DNA of 64,000 bases, from contig JAUIBT010000019.1 of the NCBI GenBank assembly GCA_030428255.1, forward strand, positions 16,527-80,526, written 5' to 3'. Below, piece by piece: positions 7,929 through 16,992 of the stretch; positions within the stretch are counted from its first letter, which is position 1, and the number at the start of each line of letters is the position of its first letter. The notes under the pieces were generated by a model. That model saw nothing but the letters and a program-made list of their open reading frames with translations, was not told where the DNA came from and searched no databases. The position numbers were made by a program, and so were the translations under genes. Source of the stretch: Alphaproteobacteria bacterium. GTDB taxonomy: Bacteria; Pseudomonadota; Alphaproteobacteria; UBA7985; JAUIBT01.

Positions 7929-8728
7929 AACTAACCGTCAACGGTGCATCGGCCTTTGTTTCGACCGGTGGCCGCGCTTTCGATCCTCAGGGCGAGGTCT
8001 TGTTGTTTCTTCACGGATCTGGGCAAAGCCACCTAACCTGGTTGCTGCAAGCGCGATTTATGGCCAATCGCGGCTATCAGGTCTTGGCGCCGGACCTGCC
8101 GGGCCACGGCCATTCTGAGGGCGCACCGCTGAGCAGTATTCAGGAGATGGCCGAATGGTGCCAGGCCTTGCTTGAGGCTTCAGGCGTCAGCTCGGCAACC
8201 GTCGTTGGGCACAGCCAGGGCTGCTTGGTCGCGCTGGAATTGGCGCGTCGTCATCCTGCAAGTGTCGCCAAATTGGCGCTGATCGCAGGCGCGATGGCCA
8301 TTCCAGTCAACGATTGGCTGGTGACAAATGCGCGCGACAAAACCGACCGCGCTATTGGTGCCATGATGGAGTGGGGCTTCGGGCTGCCGGGCGATTTTCA
8401 CGCCAACACTGTGCCAGGCATGAGCCACGTCAATTTCGGCGCCGCGCTGATGCGTGGCAACGCCAAGACCGCGCTCTACGCCGACCTGTCGGCCTGTCAG
8501 GCCTATGACGAAGGCGAGAAGGCGGCCTCCAGTATTGACTGCCCCAGCCTGTGCATCTTGGCGGAAAGGGACAAAATGACACCCATGAAGGCAGGCCGCG
8601 CCATGGCGACTGCGCTGAGGTCCCAGGACTGCGTGATCGTCCCAGGAGCAGGCCATATGCTACCCGCCGAGGAACCCCAGGCCGTCAACGCCGCATTGCG
8701 TGCATTTTTCAATCCCGTAGCTCATTAG
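7925..8728 (+). CDS. alpha/beta hydrolase
   Basis: A protein of 267 residues with the alpha/beta-hydrolase fold. The strand and oxyanion region LFLHGSGQSHLTW comes first. The nucleophile elbow is GHSQG (TVVGHSQGCLVALELA), the likely acid is the Asp in ILAERDKMTP, and the catalytic His is in GAGHMLP. It should hydrolyse an ester, thioester or similar bond; the substrate is not evident. The start overlaps the metY stop by 4 bases, so the genes are translationally coupled. The next gene follows 12 bases later, so metY, this hydrolase and the beta-oxidation enzyme look like one operon. Confidence 0.85.
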   Translation: MKLTVNGASAFVSTGGRAFDPQGEVLLFLHGSGQSHLTWLLQARFMANRGYQVLAPDLPGHGHSEGAPLSSIQEMAEWCQALLEASGVSSATVVGHSQGCLVALELARRHPASVAKLALIAGAMAIPVNDWLVTNARDKTDRAIGAMMEWGFGLPGDFHANTVPGMSHVNFGAALMRGNAKTALYADLSACQAYDEGEKAASSIDCPSLCILAERDKMTPMKAGRAMATALRSQDCVIVPGAGHMLPAEEPQAVNAALRAFFNPVAH

Positions 8729-8740
8729 GAGTGCGCTTGC

Positions 8741-11089
8741 ATGTCAGACCTTGCATTTAAGAAGATTGCCGTTATTGGCTCAGGAACCATGGGCAGCGCG
8801 ATTGCCGGACAAATCGCCAACGCGGGGCACGCGGTGCTGTTGCTCGACCTGCCCGCCCGCGAGGGGCAGGACAAGAGCCCGGCTGAAGCCGCGATTGACC
8901 GTTTGCTGGCTTCCGATCCGCCAGCACTGATGCACAAGGGTAGAGCCAAGCTGATCGCAACCGGCGATATCGAAAACGACTTTGACCAGCTGGCCGACTG
9001 TGACTGGATCATCGAGGCCATCGTCGAGCGCTTGCCGCTGAAGAAGTCGCTCTATCAGCGCCTTGATGCGGTCATCAAGCCCGACTGTATCGTGACCTCT
9101 AACACCTCGACCATCCCGATCAAGCTGCTGGTTGAGGACATGCCCAGCAGCTTCCGCCAACGTTTTGCCATCACCCACTACTTCAACCCGGTGCGCTACA
9201 TGCGCTTGCTGGAGCTGGTGAGCGGTGAGGAGACCTCGCCCGCCATCATCGACAAGCTGGCGGCCTTCAACGACCAGGAACTGGGTAAAGGTGTAGTGGT
9301 CTGCGCTGACACACCCGGCTTTTTGGGCAACCGCGTCGGCGTTTTTGCTCTGCAAGTGGGGCTGGATGAGGCCGCCCGCCAGGGCCTGGATATCGAGGAT
9401 GCGGACGCTTTGGCGGGCCGTCCCTTGGGGATTCCGAAAACCGGCGTCTTCGGACTCTATGATTTGATTGGCGTGGACCTCATGTCCGACGTGGTGGATA
9501 CGCTGGAGGATATCTTGCCCGATGGCGATGCCTTCTTCGAGGTTGGAAAAAAGGGGCCCGTGCGCGCCTTGATCTCGACCATGATCGCCGAGGGATTCAC
9601 GGGTGAAAAGTCTGGCAAAGGCGGCTTCTTCCGCAAGGACGAGGCTGGGGGCAAGCTGGCCATCGACCTTGCAACCGGCCAAGCCCGCAGCGCTAAGACC
9701 GATCTGCCGCTCAAGGCTCTGCGTGCAGCAGAGTTGACCGCAGAAGGTGGCGAGCCGCTGGAGGCTTTGATTGCCCCGCTGGACAACAGCGAAGGTGAGG
9801 CCGTCGCAACCCGCTTCTGTCGCCGCTATTTGGCGCGAGTGCTGGCCTATGCCGCCAGCCTCATTCCGGCCGTGACCCGCTCTCCGCAAGACATCGACGA
9901 CGCCTTGAAGCTCGGCTTTAACTGGCAGCGCGGCCCCTTCGAAATGATGGATGCCATCGGCGCGGCCCGCTTGCTGCCCATGATCGAAGAAGCTGGTCTG
10001 GAGATTCCTGAGGCACTGCGCTCTGGGCAACCCTTCTATCAGCCTGCAAACGGCGCGCTGTCGGTGCGCGTCGAGGGCGCCTACCAGCCGATCAAGTTGC
10101 CCGAAAACACCATCCGCTTTTCCATGCTGCGGCGGGCTCTGACGCCGTTGAAGACCAATCGAGCCGCGAGCCTTTGGGCGTTAGACGGCGACCTGCGCTT
10201 GGTCGAATTCCACTCTAAGGCCAATGCACTGACTGCCGACTCGATGGCGATTGTGCGCGCGGCCGCCCAAGATCATGGCCGAGGAATCCTGGTACACAAC
10301 GATGCTCAGCACTTTTCGGCTGGTGTCGATCTGAACGCTTTTCGTCGTCTAATCGAAGCGCAAGATTGGGGCGGGATCGACGCCTTCTTGAACGACTTTC
10401 AACAAGCGGTTGCGGCGTTAAAGGCTTGTCCTGTGCCTGTCGTCGGCGCGCCTTCGGGCCTTGCACTGGGCGGCGGATTTGAAGTGCTGGCGCACTGTGA
10501 CAAGCTGGTTTGCCATGCTAACTCCGTGCTGGGGTTGGTCGAGTGCGGCGTCGGCTTGGTCCCTGGCGGTGGTGGCGTCAAAGAGGCCATGGCACGTTGG
10601 CTCGAGGCTAGCGGCGGTGACGCTGAGGAGGCAGCCTGGCAAGCCTGGATGCAGCTTGGCTATTCGAAGACCGGCTCTAGCCCCGAGATGGCGGCCAAGC
10701 TGCAGTATTTTCTGCCAGATCGCGATGAGAGCGTCATGAACCGCGATAAGCTGATCCACCAAGGCAGCTTGGCGATAGAGGCTTTGGCCCCTGGCTACCA
10801 AGCGCCAGCGCCGCGCAGCCTGACCTTGCCCGGTCGCGCAATCCTGGCGCGCATGGAAAGCTTCATGGACGATGGCATTGCCAAAGGCTGGTTCTTTGCG
10901 CACGACAAGACCACGGCCATGGGCATTGCCAGCATTGTGGTCAACACTGAGGGCGACGCACCGCTGGTTGTCAGCGAACAAGACATGTATGACCGTGAGC
11001 GTGCAGCCTTTATTCGCTTGGCGCAAACGCCTCAAACGCATGCCCGCATAGCGGCGCTGTTGGACGATGGCCAGGCTTTGCGCAATTAG
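8741..11089 (+). CDS. 3-hydroxyacyl-CoA dehydrogenase / enoyl-CoA hydratase (FadN-like)
   Basis: A protein of 782 residues. The order is dehydrogenase first and hydratase last, as in FadN, not FadB. An N-terminal NAD motif (AVIGSGTMGSAIAGQIANAGH) is followed by THYFNPVRYM with the catalytic His and an NTST segment. Two C-terminal dehydrogenase-type domains come next. A crotonase domain occupies the last third (around residue 500-680), with HFSAGVDL and GLALGGGFEVLAHCDK, then LGLVECGVGLVPGGGG. It should act in fatty-acyl-CoA beta-oxidation. Its place in the metY operon may mean that it handles an acyl-CoA from methylmercaptopropionate metabolism, but this is inference. Confidence 0.9.
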   Translation: MSDLAFKKIAVIGSGTMGSAIAGQIANAGHAVLLLDLPAREGQDKSPAEAAIDRLLASDPPALMHKGRAKLIATGDIENDFDQLADCDWIIEAIVERLPLKKSLYQRLDAVIKPDCIVTSNTSTIPIKLLVEDMPSSFRQRFAITHYFNPVRYMRLLELVSGEETSPAIIDKLAAFNDQELGKGVVVCADTPGFLGNRVGVFALQVGLDEAARQGLDIEDADALAGRPLGIPKTGVFGLYDLIGVDLMSDVVDTLEDILPDGDAFFEVGKKGPVRALISTMIAEGFTGEKSGKGGFFRKDEAGGKLAIDLATGQARSAKTDLPLKALRAAELTAEGGEPLEALIAPLDNSEGEAVATRFCRRYLARVLAYAASLIPAVTRSPQDIDDALKLGFNWQRGPFEMMDAIGAARLLPMIEEAGLEIPEALRSGQPFYQPANGALSVRVEGAYQPIKLPENTIRFSMLRRALTPLKTNRAASLWALDGDLRLVEFHSKANALTADSMAIVRAAAQDHGRGILVHNDAQHFSAGVDLNAFRRLIEAQDWGGIDAFLNDFQQAVAALKACPVPVVGAPSGLALGGGFEVLAHCDKLVCHANSVLGLVECGVGLVPGGGGVKEAMARWLEASGGDAEEAAWQAWMQLGYSKTGSSPEMAAKLQYFLPDRDESVMNRDKLIHQGSLAIEALAPGYQAPAPRSLTLPGRAILARMESFMDDGIAKGWFFAHDKTTAMGIASIVVNTEGDAPLVVSEQDMYDRERAAFIRLAQTPQTHARIAALLDDGQALRN

Positions 11090-11153
11090 CGCGCCTGCCT
11101 TCTGGTGTGCGCGATGAGGCCTTGGACAACACGAAGGCTCTAAGGGGGCAGGC

Positions 11154-12215
11154 ATGGCACAGACCGATCCGAACGCAGCGCGTGCTGAGCAGGATCGCAT
11201 TTATATGCGTCAGGCCATTGCCCTGGCCCACGAAGGTTTGGGTGCGACGGCCGAAAATCCAAGCGTCGGTTGTGTTTTGGTGGCCGATGGCGAAGTTGTG
11301 GGCCAAGCCCGCACGGCTGATGGCGGACGCCCGCACGCAGAGACCCAGGCCCTGGCGCAAGCAGGGCCAAGGGCAAGAGGAGCCACAGCTTACGTCACTC
11401 TGGAGCCCTGCAGTCACCTCGGCCAGACACCGCCTTGCAGTCAGGCCCTGTTGGACGCGGGAATCGCGCGCTTGGTGGTTGCTTGTCAGGACCCAGATGC
11501 GCGCGTGGCGGGGCGCGGGCTGCGTGCTTTGGAAGCCGCAGGCATCGAGGTTGAATGCGGCTGTTTGAGCGAGGAAGCTCAGCGCGATCTGGCGGGTTAT
11601 CTTTGCCGACAAAAGCGTGGGCGTCCGTTGGTAACGCTCAAAGTGGCCGCCAGCTTAGACGGCAAAATCGCACTGGCCAATGGGGCGAGCCAGTGGATCA
11701 CAGGACCCGAAGCACGCGAGCAGGGACACCGCTTGCGGGCGCAAAGCAACCTCATCATCACGGGGTCGGGCACTATTCTGGCTGACGACGCCAAGCTGAC
11801 GTGCCGGCTTGCTGGTCTTGAGGCGCGCTCGCCACGGCGTCTAGTGCTGGATCGCAGGGCACGGGTGCCCAAGTCCGCTTCCGTGTTCGATGATCAGGAC
11901 CTAGCAGAAACGCTGCATTTGGTCGGTGCGGAGGCCGAGGACTTGACCGCTTTAATGCAAGCTCTTGGCGGCCAAGGGCACAACGCCGCCTTGCTTGAGG
12001 CTGGCCCCGGCCTCGCGACCGCATTCCTAGAATGCGGGCTGGTGGATCGCCTGGCTTGGTTCGTTGCCCCTAAGATTATGGGCGGCGATGCCCGTTCCGC
12101 GCTGGGCGCTCTTGGCTTGGAGACCATGCAGGCGGTGCAGGCTTGGGATGTGCTTGAAGAAAGACGCTTGGGACAAGACTGGTTTTTCTTGTTGCAGAGG
12201 CCCGCTTCGTCCTAA
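11154..12215 (+). CDS. ribD: bifunctional pyrimidine deaminase/reductase RibD
   Basis: A protein of 353 residues that performs the second and third steps of riboflavin synthesis. The N-terminal deaminase has the zinc ligands H61 and E63 (HAE) plus C86 and C95 (EPCSHLGQTPPC). The C-terminal reductase domain begins after the RPLVTLKVAASLDGKIA segment and contains ITGPEAR and the NADPH-binding pattern near EAGPGLATAF. The ATG at 11154 follows AAGGGGGCAGG. It opens a cluster with ribE, ribH and nusB. The bifunctional ribB/A gene that usually lies here is absent from the window. Confidence 0.95.
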   Translation: MAQTDPNAARAEQDRIYMRQAIALAHEGLGATAENPSVGCVLVADGEVVGQARTADGGRPHAETQALAQAGPRARGATAYVTLEPCSHLGQTPPCSQALLDAGIARLVVACQDPDARVAGRGLRALEAAGIEVECGCLSEEAQRDLAGYLCRQKRGRPLVTLKVAASLDGKIALANGASQWITGPEAREQGHRLRAQSNLIITGSGTILADDAKLTCRLAGLEARSPRRLVLDRRARVPKSASVFDDQDLAETLHLVGAEAEDLTALMQALGGQGHNAALLEAGPGLATAFLECGLVDRLAWFVAPKIMGGDARSALGALGLETMQAVQAWDVLEERRLGQDWFFLLQRPASS

Positions 12216-12253
12216 CCTTGGTGCAGCGCAATTTTGGCTTAGGAAACAAAAGA

Positions 12254-12862
12254 TTGTTTACAGGGATCGTTCAGACCGTCGGGCGTGTCGTTGATGTCCA
12301 GGAGCAAGGCGGACGCCGCTTTACCATTCAGTCCGGCCTGAAGATGGCCGAGCTGAGCTTGGGAGCCTCCGTGTCACACTCGGGCTGTTGCTTGACAATC
12401 GAGTCGGCACAATCCCTGGACGAGGATCTGACGCAGCACACCGTTTTTGCCACCAACGAGACCCTGAGCTTGACCACATTGGCAAACTGGGGCGTTGATA
12501 CTGAAATCAATCTGGAACCGTCTTTGTGCCTGGGAGATGAGCTTGGCGGGCATCTGGTCTTTAGCCACGTTGACGGCCTGGCGCAGCTTCAGTCCATTGC
12601 CCGCGATGGCGACGGCTGGCGGTTTCGATTTGCTCTGCCGCAAGCGCTTGCGGGCCTGGTGGCGGGCAAGGGCTCGGTGGCGCTGGACGGCATATCGCTG
12701 ACCGTGACCGACGTTGATGCGGCCAGTTTTGGCATTGCGGTGATCCCCCATACCTATGAAGTGACCACCTTGCGGCACCGCAAAGTCGGTGATTTCTTGA
12801 ATTTTGAGGCGGATATGCTGGCGCGCTATGTCCAGCGGCAGCTTTCCTTCTTGCAGAACTAG
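12254..12862 (+). CDS. ribE: riboflavin synthase, alpha chain (TTG start)
   Basis: A protein of 202 residues with the two tandem lumazine-binding repeats of riboflavin synthase, which turns two 6,7-dimethyl-8-ribityllumazine into riboflavin and a pyrimidine. The family starts MFTGIVQ. Here that is reached with a TTG codon at 12254, and AGGA lies 9 bases upstream. An in-frame TTG at 12218 would add 12 foreign residues. Repeat one contains LGASVSHSGCCLT and repeat two GSVALDGISLTVTDVD, each with the conserved G-x-S/T motif. It sits 38 bases after ribD and 77 bases before ribH. Confidence 0.93.
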   Translation: MFTGIVQTVGRVVDVQEQGGRRFTIQSGLKMAELSLGASVSHSGCCLTIESAQSLDEDLTQHTVFATNETLSLTTLANWGVDTEINLEPSLCLGDELGGHLVFSHVDGLAQLQSIARDGDGWRFRFALPQALAGLVAGKGSVALDGISLTVTDVDAASFGIAVIPHTYEVTTLRHRKVGDFLNFEADMLARYVQRQLSFLQN

Positions 12863-12939
12863 GCAAAACCTGCCACCTCCAGCGGAAGAAACCCAACGCG
12901 CATCGCCGCTATGGGCTTTGGCCATTTGAAGAAAGAAAT

Positions 12940-13437
12940 GTGGAAACCATGGAAGAACCTGCACGCGTCCTGATCGTTGAAGCGCGGTTTTACGATGATT
13001 TGGCGGACGAACTGGCCGCGGGTGCCATCGAAGCCTTGCAAGAAGCAGGCGTTGAAATCGAACGCTTGCCGGTGCCGGGCGTCCTTGAGGTTCCGTCTGC
13101 AATTTCCTTGGCCGAAGGATCGGCGGAATACGATGCTTATGTAGCGCTGGGCGTCGTCATTCGTGGCGAGACCTCCCACTACGACATCGTTGCGATTGAG
13201 TCTGCGCGGGCGCTGCAAACCTTGGCCATCGAGTTTGATTGCTGCATCGGCAATGGTATTTTGACGGTGGAGAACGGCGACCAAGCCTGGGCGCGTGCGC
13301 GCCGTAGCGAGAAGAACAAGGGACGTGACGCGGCGATTGCGGCTTTGCGCATGCTGGAGATTAAAAACCGCTTTTCCCCGAACCTTGAAGAGGTGCTGGC
13401 GGAGAGCAAACTGACCATCACCAGCGAACGAGATTAA
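12940..13437 (+). CDS. ribH: 6,7-dimethyl-8-ribityllumazine synthase
   Basis: A protein of 165 residues (162 if the ATG at 12949 is used). It joins 5-amino-6-ribitylaminouracil and dihydroxybutanone phosphate. The family motifs are VPGVLEVPSAI, ALGVVIRGETSHYD and GNGILTVENGDQAWARA; the last replaces the common GVLT.....QA.ER. The conserved catalytic His is in TSHYD. The start may be the GTG at 12940 or the ATG three codons later; neither has a clear advantage. The nusB start follows the stop after only 4 bases. Confidence 0.93.
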   Translation: METMEEPARVLIVEARFYDDLADELAAGAIEALQEAGVEIERLPVPGVLEVPSAISLAEGSAEYDAYVALGVVIRGETSHYDIVAIESARALQTLAIEFDCCIGNGILTVENGDQAWARARRSEKNKGRDAAIAALRMLEIKNRFSPNLEEVLAESKLTITSERD

Positions 13438-13441
13438 GAGC

Positions 13442-13951
13442 ATGCCTGGCGAACGACGCGCGAAAGACGCCAAACAGGGCGGCGGCTCCTCCTTTTCAGA
13501 CCGACGCCACGCGGCTCGATTTGCGGCCATTCAGGCCCTCTACGAACTGGATCAATCCACAGCTCCCAATTTGAACGCCGTGTTGCGTGACTTCGTTCTG
13601 TTTCGTGCCCGCGAGGATCTGGAGGGCCTGCGGTTGGGCAAGTTCGACCGGAACCTGTTTCAAGAATTGGTGGCACAGGTCTGGGAAGAGCGCGCGGACT
13701 TGGATGACATGGTCTCAGCCGTGCTGCCGCCCGACTGGAACTTGGAACGCATCGATCCGGTGCTGAAGGCGATACTGCGCAGCGGCATTTGTGAATTGGC
13801 CAACAAACTCGATCTGCCCAAGGCGGTGGTGAACGCCGAATACGTGGCCCTAGCGCATCACTTTTTTGAGGGCAGTGAGCCCAAGATTGTCAATGCCGCA
13901 CTGGAGACGATTGCCGCTACACTGCGCGATGGCGAGGCTTTTCCGCTTTAG
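13442..13951 (+). CDS. nusB: transcription antitermination factor NusB
   Basis: A protein of 169 residues. NusB pairs with NusE (ribosomal protein S10) on boxA RNA to support antitermination in rRNA operons. The signature is a basic N-terminus followed by RRHAARFAAIQALYELD, and later PVLKAILRSGICELANKLDLPKAVVNAEYVALAHHFF, read here only as separate conserved stretches. A ribH-nusB pair is the normal order in proteobacteria. The start lies 4 bases after the ribH stop. Confidence 0.93.
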   Translation: MPGERRAKDAKQGGGSSFSDRRHAARFAAIQALYELDQSTAPNLNAVLRDFVLFRAREDLEGLRLGKFDRNLFQELVAQVWEERADLDDMVSAVLPPDWNLERIDPVLKAILRSGICELANKLDLPKAVVNAEYVALAHHFFEGSEPKIVNAALETIAATLRDGEAFPL

Positions 13952-14075
13952 AATCAAGACTTAGGCATGCGTGTTGGTGGATTGGCAGGAAGTGACTTAC
14001 TGAGCCCGCGCCTTGGCCATCGCACGAGCGAGGCCAAGCGGGCTTGAGCACCAGGAAACGGCAAGAAGGGCTTCC

Positions 14076-15050
14076 ATGGTCGCAGAATTTGACCTGATTG
14101 ATCGCTATTTTCGTCCTTTGGTTGCCGACGGCGATTTCGGCCAGCTCCTACGCGACGACTGCGCGCATCTGCCGTTGCGCGCGCTTGCTTCTGATTTGGT
14201 GCTGACCGTCGATACGCTGATCGAAGGGGTGCATTTCTTAGCCAGCGATCCGCCCGAGACTGTGGCCCGCAAAGCGCTGAGGGTCAACTTGTCCGACTTG
14301 GCTGCCAAGGGCGCGAGCCCTGTCGGCTGCCTGTTAGCCCTCAGCTTGCCCAGTTCAGCGCATGCACTCAAATCTGAAGCTTGGCTTGCCGATTTTGCGC
14401 GTGGCCTGGCGCTGGATTTGCAGCAGTTCGATTTGCAGCTCCTGGGCGGCGATACCACCAGCGGGCCGGGGCCTTTGAGCATTAGCATCACGGCGCTGGG
14501 ACACGCCACGGGGGCGGCGGCTTCACAGCCTCCCATGTTGCGCGGTGCAGGACGCGCGGGGGATCTGCTCTGCGTTACGGGGCCGATTGGCTGGGGCTAT
14601 CTGGGCCTTCAAGTCCTGCAAGGCGGGCTCGATCTGCCCGAGGCCACCAAGCGCCAAGCCATCCAGCACTATCGCTTGCCCGAGCCGCGCTTGCGAGAGG
14701 GGGCGTTGCTGCGCGGCAGCGGCACGGTTCATGCCTGCATGGATATTTCTGATGGCCTAGTCGCCGACGCGCGCCACCTGGCCGATGCGGCGGGGCTGGC
14801 CTGCCTCTTGGACTTGGCCAAGATACCGCTTGCTGAGCCGAAGTTGGACCCCGTGGCGCAAATCACCGGCGGCGACGACTATCAATTGCTGTTTGCATGC
14901 CCGGGCGAAGCCGCAGAGGCGATCATGACGCAACTGGAGCAGGGCGCGATCATCGGTCGCTTGACGCAGGGCCAGGGATTGACCTTGTTAGATGCCGACG
15001 GCAACGCGCTTCGCCTTGCCAAGGAAGGATACGTTCATGCCAAGCCCTAA
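14076..15050 (+). CDS. thiL: thiamine-monophosphate kinase
   Basis: A protein of 324 residues that phosphorylates thiamine phosphate to thiamine pyrophosphate. It starts MVAEFDLIDRYFRPL, like other ThiL proteins. The metal/ATP motifs are DDCAHL near residue 27, VDTLIEGVHF, LSDLAAKGASP, LGGDTTSGPG, DISDGLVADA and GGDDYQLLFA. I chose the ATG at 14076, after AGAAGGG. A longer frame back to 14013 begins with TTG and has no family similarity. The next gene's start overlaps its end by 14 bases. Confidence 0.92.
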   Translation: MVAEFDLIDRYFRPLVADGDFGQLLRDDCAHLPLRALASDLVLTVDTLIEGVHFLASDPPETVARKALRVNLSDLAAKGASPVGCLLALSLPSSAHALKSEAWLADFARGLALDLQQFDLQLLGGDTTSGPGPLSISITALGHATGAAASQPPMLRGAGRAGDLLCVTGPIGWGYLGLQVLQGGLDLPEATKRQAIQHYRLPEPRLREGALLRGSGTVHACMDISDGLVADARHLADAAGLACLLDLAKIPLAEPKLDPVAQITGGDDYQLLFACPGEAAEAIMTQLEQGAIIGRLTQGQGLTLLDADGNALRLAKEGYVHAKP

Positions 15051-16269
15051 CGCGCCCACCACTTTGCTCTTGCGCCTCTTTCCAGGTATGAACCGCAATA
15101 TAGCGTTGTTGATCGTGGCTCTGGCCTTTGGTCAATCGACCTTGGTTATGCTCATCGCCACCTCGACCTTGGCCGCCGTCTACATCGTTGACGACAAGTC
15201 TATGGCCTTCTTGCCCACGGCCTTGCAGTTCTTCGGCATGTTTGTGGCGACCATCCCAGCCGCCTATTTGATGAAGCTGATTGGGCGGCGCTGGGGCACC
15301 AGCATCGGCGCTTTGGCGGGTATCGTTGCTGGGGGCTTGTCATGCTACGCGGTCTTGATAGGCAGTTTTTGGCTGCTGTGCGTTGGTGGCTTTTTGTTCG
15401 GCCTGCATTCGATCGTCATCAATCAGATGCGCTTTGCGGCCGTTGAGGCAGCGACGCCCGGCTTTCAGGCCAACGCCATATCTTACGTCATGATCGGCGG
15501 CGTTGTGGCCGCGGTCATGGGGCCCATGCTGGCCACAGCGGCCAAGGACTGGCTTGCACCTATCAGCTTTGCAGGGGTCTACTTGGCGGTCATGCTGCTG
15601 ATGATCGCAGCCCTGGTCATCGTGCAGTTCACCGACATTCCGGCACCAAAGCCCGAAGGGCGCGCCGATGATGTGCGCAGCCTGCCAGCCTTGGTGTTCA
15701 GACCTCGATTCTTGGTTGCCATGGTCTCAGCTATGGTCGGCTATGGCGTGATGAACTTCATGATGGTTCCGACGCCTTTGGCGATGGCCGCCTGTGGATT
15801 TGAAGCCAGCGACTCCAACACCGTTGTGTCCCTGCACGTCTTGGGGATGTTTGTGCCATCATTCTTTACGGGCCGCCTGATTACCCGTTACGGGGTCGAG
15901 CGCATCATCTTGATCGGCGCACTGCTGCTGCTCGCGGCGGCGGGGGTTGCCCTCAGCGGCATCGGGTTTGGGCACTTCTCTGTCGCTTTGATCGCGCTCG
16001 GCATTGGCTGGAATTTCACCTTCATCGGTGGCACGGCCATGTTGGCCCAAGAATACCGCCCCCAGGAGCGCGCAAAAGCCCAATCTGTCAATGATTTAGC
16101 CGTGTTCAGCCTGGTCTCCATCTCCTCCATGACCGCGGGGCGCGTTCTGGAAGCAGGCGGTTGGGTTAGCGTTGCCTTGACCGTGGTGCCGGTGACGGCG
16201 CTGATCTTCGTGGCCTTGCTGGTTGGATTCATGGTCAAGAAATCGGAGCACAGCGCCGCAGGCTCTTGA
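15037..16269 (+). CDS. MFS transporter
   Basis: A protein of 410 residues with about 12 hydrophobic segments. The first (NIALLIVALAFGQSTLVMLIA) starts near residue 20, and the RRWG loop after helix 2-3 is the degenerate MFS signature A. Segment composition is like efflux-type or sugar-porter-like MFS proteins of the kind often found beside core genes; no substrate can be named. I chose the ATG at 15037, preceded by GGAAGGA; it overlaps the thiL end by 14 bases. The next gene, ppa, is 59 bases downstream. Confidence 0.82.
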   Translation: MPSPNAPTTLLLRLFPGMNRNIALLIVALAFGQSTLVMLIATSTLAAVYIVDDKSMAFLPTALQFFGMFVATIPAAYLMKLIGRRWGTSIGALAGIVAGGLSCYAVLIGSFWLLCVGGFLFGLHSIVINQMRFAAVEAATPGFQANAISYVMIGGVVAAVMGPMLATAAKDWLAPISFAGVYLAVMLLMIAALVIVQFTDIPAPKPEGRADDVRSLPALVFRPRFLVAMVSAMVGYGVMNFMMVPTPLAMAACGFEASDSNTVVSLHVLGMFVPSFFTGRLITRYGVERIILIGALLLLAAAGVALSGIGFGHFSVALIALGIGWNFTFIGGTAMLAQEYRPQERAKAQSVNDLAVFSLVSISSMTAGRVLEAGGWVSVALTVVPVTALIFVALLVGFMVKKSEHSAAGS

Positions 16270-16328
16270 GCCAGCCAGCCAGCTTTGCCATAAGGCGGCG
16301 ACTTCATTGAACCTGAAAGGATCCCGGC

Positions 16329-16856
16329 GTGGACATTTCTAAGATCTCCATGGGCAAAGACGCCCCGCGTGACATCAATGTGATTATCGAGGTTCCGGCC
16401 AATGCCGATCCCGTCAAATACGAGTTTGACAAGGACGCGGGTGCCATCATCGTTGATCGCATCATTCACACGCCCATGTTCTACCCCTGCAACTACGGCT
16501 TCATGCCCCACACCCTGTCTGAAGACGGCGACCCGGTGGACGTGTTGGTCGTTGGCCGTCACCAGTTGATGCCCGGCTCGGTCATCCGCACGGTTCCTGT
16601 TGGTGTGCTGGTGATGGAAGACGACGGCGGCAAGGACGAGAAAATCCTGGCGGTGCCGCACACTAAGATCGACCCCTTTTACAAGGGCATCGAGTCATAC
16701 GAGCAACTGCCAGAAAACCTGATCGCGCAGATCAAGCACTTCTTTGAGCACTACAAGGATTTGGAGCCAGGCAAGTGGGTGCGTGTGGAAGGCTGGAAAG
16801 GCCGCGAGGACGCTGAGCGTTTGATTCAAGAAGCCATCGAGCGAGCTGCTAAGTGA
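16329..16856 (+). CDS. ppa: inorganic pyrophosphatase (GTG start)
   Basis: A protein of 175 residues of the family I soluble pyrophosphatases, which hydrolyse PPi and pull biosynthetic reactions forward. Family motifs include PVKYEFDKD, the YPCNYGFMPHTL stretch, EDGDPVDVLVV (three metal-binding aspartates) and KDEKILAVP. The C-terminal KHFFEHYKDLEPGKWV segment is also conserved. The start is GTG at 16329, with GAAAGGA about 7 bases upstream. Confidence 0.95.
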   Translation: MDISKISMGKDAPRDINVIIEVPANADPVKYEFDKDAGAIIVDRIIHTPMFYPCNYGFMPHTLSEDGDPVDVLVVGRHQLMPGSVIRTVPVGVLVMEDDGGKDEKILAVPHTKIDPFYKGIESYEQLPENLIAQIKHFFEHYKDLEPGKWVRVEGWKGREDAERLIQEAIERAAK

Positions 16857-16927
16857 AACCTGGGCAGCGTCGGCTTGACTGGTGCTGAGGCTGCCATGAC
16901 CGGCGGTGACAACCCCTATGTGTCCGC

Positions 16928-16959
16928 AAAAAAAGGGGGGAGGCAAAAGCTGCCTCCCC
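16928..16959 (-). terminator. rho-independent terminator for the minus-strand metallopeptidase gene
   Basis: A perfect 9-bp stem, GGGGAGGCA (16937-16945) with TGCCTCCCC (16951-16959), encloses a 5-base loop. Seven A residues on the plus strand (16928-16934) read as seven U on the minus strand after the stem. It therefore terminates transcription coming from the gene that ends at 16993. There is no T run on the plus-strand side, so it is not an intrinsic terminator for ppa. An outer pair TGTCCG/CGGACA (16921-16926, 16963-16968) extends the fold. Confidence 0.85.
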
Positions 16960-16992
16960 AGTCGGACACCCTCATTCAGTATCTGTTAGGGT

